From: Arthrobacter sp. EM1
GTDB lineage: Bacteria > Actinomycetota > Actinomycetes > Actinomycetales > Micrococcaceae
Direction: 5' to 3'
DNA length: 64,000 nt
Assembly: GCF_029964055.1 (NCBI RefSeq)
Contig: NZ_CP124836.1
Location: forward strand, 1,736,001-1,800,000
Under the pieces are notes generated by a model. That model was not told where the DNA came from, ran no database searches, and was given only the letters and a program-made list of their open reading frames with translations. The translations under genes and the position numbers were made by a program. This document shows positions 61,901 to 64,000 of the stretch, piece by piece; position 1 is the stretch's first letter, and every line of letters begins with the position of its first letter.

Positions 61901-63067
61901 ATGCGCCCCGAAGACGTGCTGTCCGACGCCCTGCTGGACCGGATCCGCGGCCGCGCCGCCGGCTACGACCGGGACAACGCCTTTTTCCACGAGGACCTGG
62001 CGGACCTGGCCGCGGCCGGCTACCTGAAGATATTCGTGCCCGAGTCCGACGGCGGCTTCGGACTCGGGCTCGCGGCGGCAGCCGCGCTCCAGCGCCGGCT
62101 GGCGACGGCCGCGCCGGCCACCGCACTGGCAATCAACATGCACCTGGTGTGGACCGGCGTCGCGCATGTTTTGGCGGCCCGCGGTGATTCGTCGCTGGAC
62201 TATGTCCTGAAGGAAGCCGGCCAGGGGGAGATCTTCGCGTTCGGAAACTCGGAGCCCGGCAACGACTCGGTGCTCTTTGATTCGCGCACCACAGCTGTTC
62301 CGCAGGCCGGCGGCGGCTACGCCTTCACCGGCCGAAAGATCTTCACCAGCCTCTCACCGGTGTGGACCCGGCTCGGGATCTTTGGAAAGGACTCCGCCGC
62401 CGCGGACGGCGCGGGGCAACTGGTCCACGGTTTTATCACCAGGGAGACCCCGGGCTACGAAATCCTGCCCGACTGGGACACGCTGGGCATGCGGGCCAGC
62501 CAATCGAACACAACGGTCCTGGCGGACGCCGTGGTGCCCCCGGAGCGGATCTTCCGGAAGTTGCCGGTAGGCCCGAACGCCGATCCGCTGATCTTCGCCA
62601 TCTTCGCGTGCTTCGAGACGCTCCTTGCCGCGGTGTACACCGGCATCGGCGAACGCGCCCTGTCCCTGGGCGTCCAGGCCGTTAAGCGACGGACGTCGTT
62701 CAAAAACGGCGGGCGAAGCTACGCCCAGGACCCTGACATCCGCTGGAAGGTGGCCGACGCAGCGATGGCGATGGACGCGCTATACCCGCAGCTGGCCAGC
62801 GTCGCGACGGACGTCGACTCGCTTGCCGATCACGGCGGCCAGTGGTTCCCGAAACTGGTCGGTCTGAAAGTCAGTGCGACCGAGACGGCCCGTACCGTCG
62901 TGGACCTGGCCATCAGGGTCTCCGGGGGATCGAGCTACTTTCGCGGTTCCGAACTGGAACGGCTGTACCGTGACGTACTTGCGGGCATGTTCCATCCCTC
63001 GGACGACGAATCGGCACACAACACCGTAGCCAGCGCATGGCTGGGTCCGCTGGACCCCGACGCCTAG
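61901..63067 (+). CDS. Acyl-CoA dehydrogenase-like flavoprotein
   Basis: This 388-residue protein has the acyl-CoA dehydrogenase fold: the helical N-terminal domain, a middle beta domain (FTGRKIFTSLSP, WDTLGMRASQSNT) and the C-terminal helical bundle (VDLAIRVSGGSSYF). The usual catalytic glutamate is not obvious, so it may be a flavin monooxygenase or desulfurisation-type relative (DszC-like). It is the second gene after the M20 peptidase; substrate unknown. Confidence 0.85.
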   Translation: MRPEDVLSDALLDRIRGRAAGYDRDNAFFHEDLADLAAAGYLKIFVPESDGGFGLGLAAAAALQRRLATAAPATALAINMHLVWTGVAHVLAARGDSSLDYVLKEAGQGEIFAFGNSEPGNDSVLFDSRTTAVPQAGGGYAFTGRKIFTSLSPVWTRLGIFGKDSAAADGAGQLVHGFITRETPGYEILPDWDTLGMRASQSNTTVLADAVVPPERIFRKLPVGPNADPLIFAIFACFETLLAAVYTGIGERALSLGVQAVKRRTSFKNGGRSYAQDPDIRWKVADAAMAMDALYPQLASVATDVDSLADHGGQWFPKLVGLKVSATETARTVVDLAIRVSGGSSYFRGSELERLYRDVLAGMFHPSDDESAHNTVASAWLGPLDPDA

Positions 63068-63086
63068 GTGGTCCGCTGGAGGCGCC

Positions 63087-63320
63087 CTAAACGGTTCGCT
63101 GGACCTGCGTCACCCGGCGGCGGAGCCAGAAGCGGCGGCCGCCGCCCAGATACAGCACACTGCGTTCCAGCTCCCATTTTCCGTACTCGGAATGTTCGAC
63201 CAGACGGCGGTGCGCCTCGGGCAGGGAATCGTCAGGACTGACCGTCACCACGAGGTACTCGTACTGCTTGGCGTAGTCCCGTTCCCGCCGGACTGAGCTG
63301 TTGAGAAAATGTTCTTTCAT
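63087..63320 (-). CDS. DUF5703 family protein
   Basis: This 77-residue protein has the conserved actinobacterial DUF5703 layout: RERDYAKQYEYLVVTVSPDD, then LVEHSEYGKWELERSVLY and a basic C-terminus FWLRRRV. Function unknown. The ATG at 63320 gives the family length. It lies 39 bases from a divergent small gene. Confidence 0.82.
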   Translation of the reverse strand: MKEHFLNSSVRRERDYAKQYEYLVVTVSPDDSLPEAHRRLVEHSEYGKWELERSVLYLGGGRRFWLRRRVTQVQRTV

Positions 63321-63359
63321 TGCTCTCCATTTTCGTCCATTTCCGGCTAACGTGAAGTC

Positions 63360-63623
63360 ATGAGCATCGATCCGCGTGTCGCGCTTGGAGCCCTCACGGC
63401 TGCGCTGGAAGAACACCTTGCCGCGGCGTCATCCCAGCGGCGGCCCGGGGACCCAGCAGTCGAGGCGGCGTTTTTCACCCTTGCCGATGCTTTTGAAGTC
63501 TACGACGATGCCCTCTATGAAGCGTACGGCGAAGTGACCGGGCTTGAGGTTATGGACGACGGCGGTGCTGAGGACGAGGACGAGACCGACGAAGAAGAAG
63601 ACCTCGAAATCCTCCAGAACTGA
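63360..63623 (+). CDS. Small acidic protein, unknown function
   Basis: This 87-residue protein has an N-terminal helix-rich part (PRVALGALTAALEEHL) and a strongly acidic tail (EDEDETDEEEDLE). I do not recognise a function; actinobacterial homologues of this size and composition are usually left hypothetical. Confidence 0.72.
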   Translation: MSIDPRVALGALTAALEEHLAAASSQRRPGDPAVEAAFFTLADAFEVYDDALYEAYGEVTGLEVMDDGGAEDEDETDEEEDLEILQN

Positions 63624-63653
63624 TCCGGCGGTGAAGCCGGCTGGGGTCGCCGC

Positions 63654-64000
63654 CTAAACGGGGCGGGACACATCTTCGAGGGCCTGCGCGATCTGCGGCG
63701 GGAGGGGCGCCAGTGTCGCATCCAGGATCTCCTTGAGCTGGACCGGGGTCCGCGGTCCCACGACCGCCGTTGCCACACCGTGCTGGGACAACAGCCAGCT
63801 CAGGGCGACGTCCATGGCTGTCCGGCCCAGGCCCTTCGCCGCCATTGCAACAGCCTCCACCACGCTGGATGCCGAACCTTCAAGGTACGGCTCGACATAT
63901 CCTGCCAACCGCTCCTGGGCGGCCCGAGAATCCGCGGGAATCTGGCCGCGGTACTTCCCGCTCAACACCCCCCGTCCCATCGCGCCCCAAGCCATCAGGC
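63654..64000 (-). CDS. Aldo/keto reductase, N-terminus beyond window
   Basis: The visible 114 codons are the C-terminal part of an aldo/keto reductase, with MAWGAMGRGVLSGKY and the NADPH-binding VVGPRTPVQLKEILDA. The start and catalytic Tyr lie beyond base 64000. No stop is seen upstream within the window, so the frame continues. Confidence 0.82.
   Translation of the reverse strand, partial: LMAWGAMGRGVLSGKYRGQIPADSRAAQERLAGYVEPYLEGSASSVVEAVAMAAKGLGRTAMDVALSWLLSQHGVATAVVGPRTPVQLKEILDATLAPLPPQIAQALEDVSRPV

Overview
The window is GC-rich, densely packed chromosomal DNA from an aerobic actinobacterium. Protein sequences and gene order point to Arthrobacter, Pseudarthrobacter or a close relative in the Micrococcaceae. 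The evidence is the order tkt-tal-pgi / ctaB / ctaA / ABC exporter / sufR-sufBD-sufC-sufT, the many GTG and TTG starts, the DosRS-like two-component pair, the GlgC/GlgM glycogen pair and several actinobacterial families (DUF3099, DUF5703, neutral zinc metallopeptidase). This is inference from recognition by eye, not from a database search. I see no phage, transposase, CRISPR array or rRNA; apart from small repeats the whole window reads as core genome.

Layout. 1-7.1 kb: pentose-phosphate and glycolytic genes (tkt, tal, partial pgi) on the minus strand, divergent from ctaB (heme O synthase). ctaB converges on ctaA (heme A synthase) across a 25-bp perfect palindrome. 7.1-8.9 kb: an ABC exporter pair leading into ctaA. 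9.0-14.3 kb: the SUF iron-sulfur operon (sufR, sufB, sufD, Rieske ferredoxin, sufC, sufT), with no sufS or sufU. 14.3-20.2 kb: a zinc metallopeptidase, then an acyl-CoA ligase plus thiolase pair converging on a complete biotin ECF transporter (bioY-bioM-bioN). 20.5-24.2 kb: an ABC-F ATPase, then a minus-strand operon (DUF3099, small Cys protein, SURF1, YbaK) in which SURF1 is split by a one-base frameshift. 24.3-26.1 kb: fabG and a FabL-like SDR. 26.2-31.3 kb: serB, an ABC ATPase, a TSUP permease, a SpoU methyltransferase, zinc-free L31 and a domain-permuted lipoate ligase. 31.4-38.6 kb: pepN and a YeiH permease, divergent from an ATP-grasp / alpha-E / transglutaminase operon.

38.7-43.1 kb is the most interesting stretch. 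A DosS-like sensor kinase, a DosR-like regulator, a universal stress protein and two PPOX-family flavin/heme-fold proteins sit together. Five copies of a GGGNC-N4-GNCCC-type box lie in their upstream regions, which suggests a compact local regulon. 43.1-47.4 kb: a zinc-ribbon SDR and the divergent glgC/glgM pair. 47.5-54.2 kb: a fatty-acid oxidation locus (acyl-CoA oxidase and TetR, divergent from fadA, a FabG4-type reductase and a MaoC dehydratase) with a perfect 14-bp inverted-repeat operator between the divergent arms. 54.2-60.1 kb: a FUSC membrane protein, a DksA-like / M50 / glutathionyl-reductase operon and malQ. 60.3 kb: tRNA-Leu(GAG). 60.6-64 kb: an M20 peptidase, an acyl-CoA dehydrogenase-like flavoprotein, two small proteins and a partial aldo/keto reductase.

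Functional themes are respiratory assembly (ctaA, ctaB, SURF1, Fe-S assembly), cofactor supply (biotin, lipoate), storage carbon (glgC, glgM, malQ) and lipid turnover, with a hypoxia/redox-type control module in the middle.
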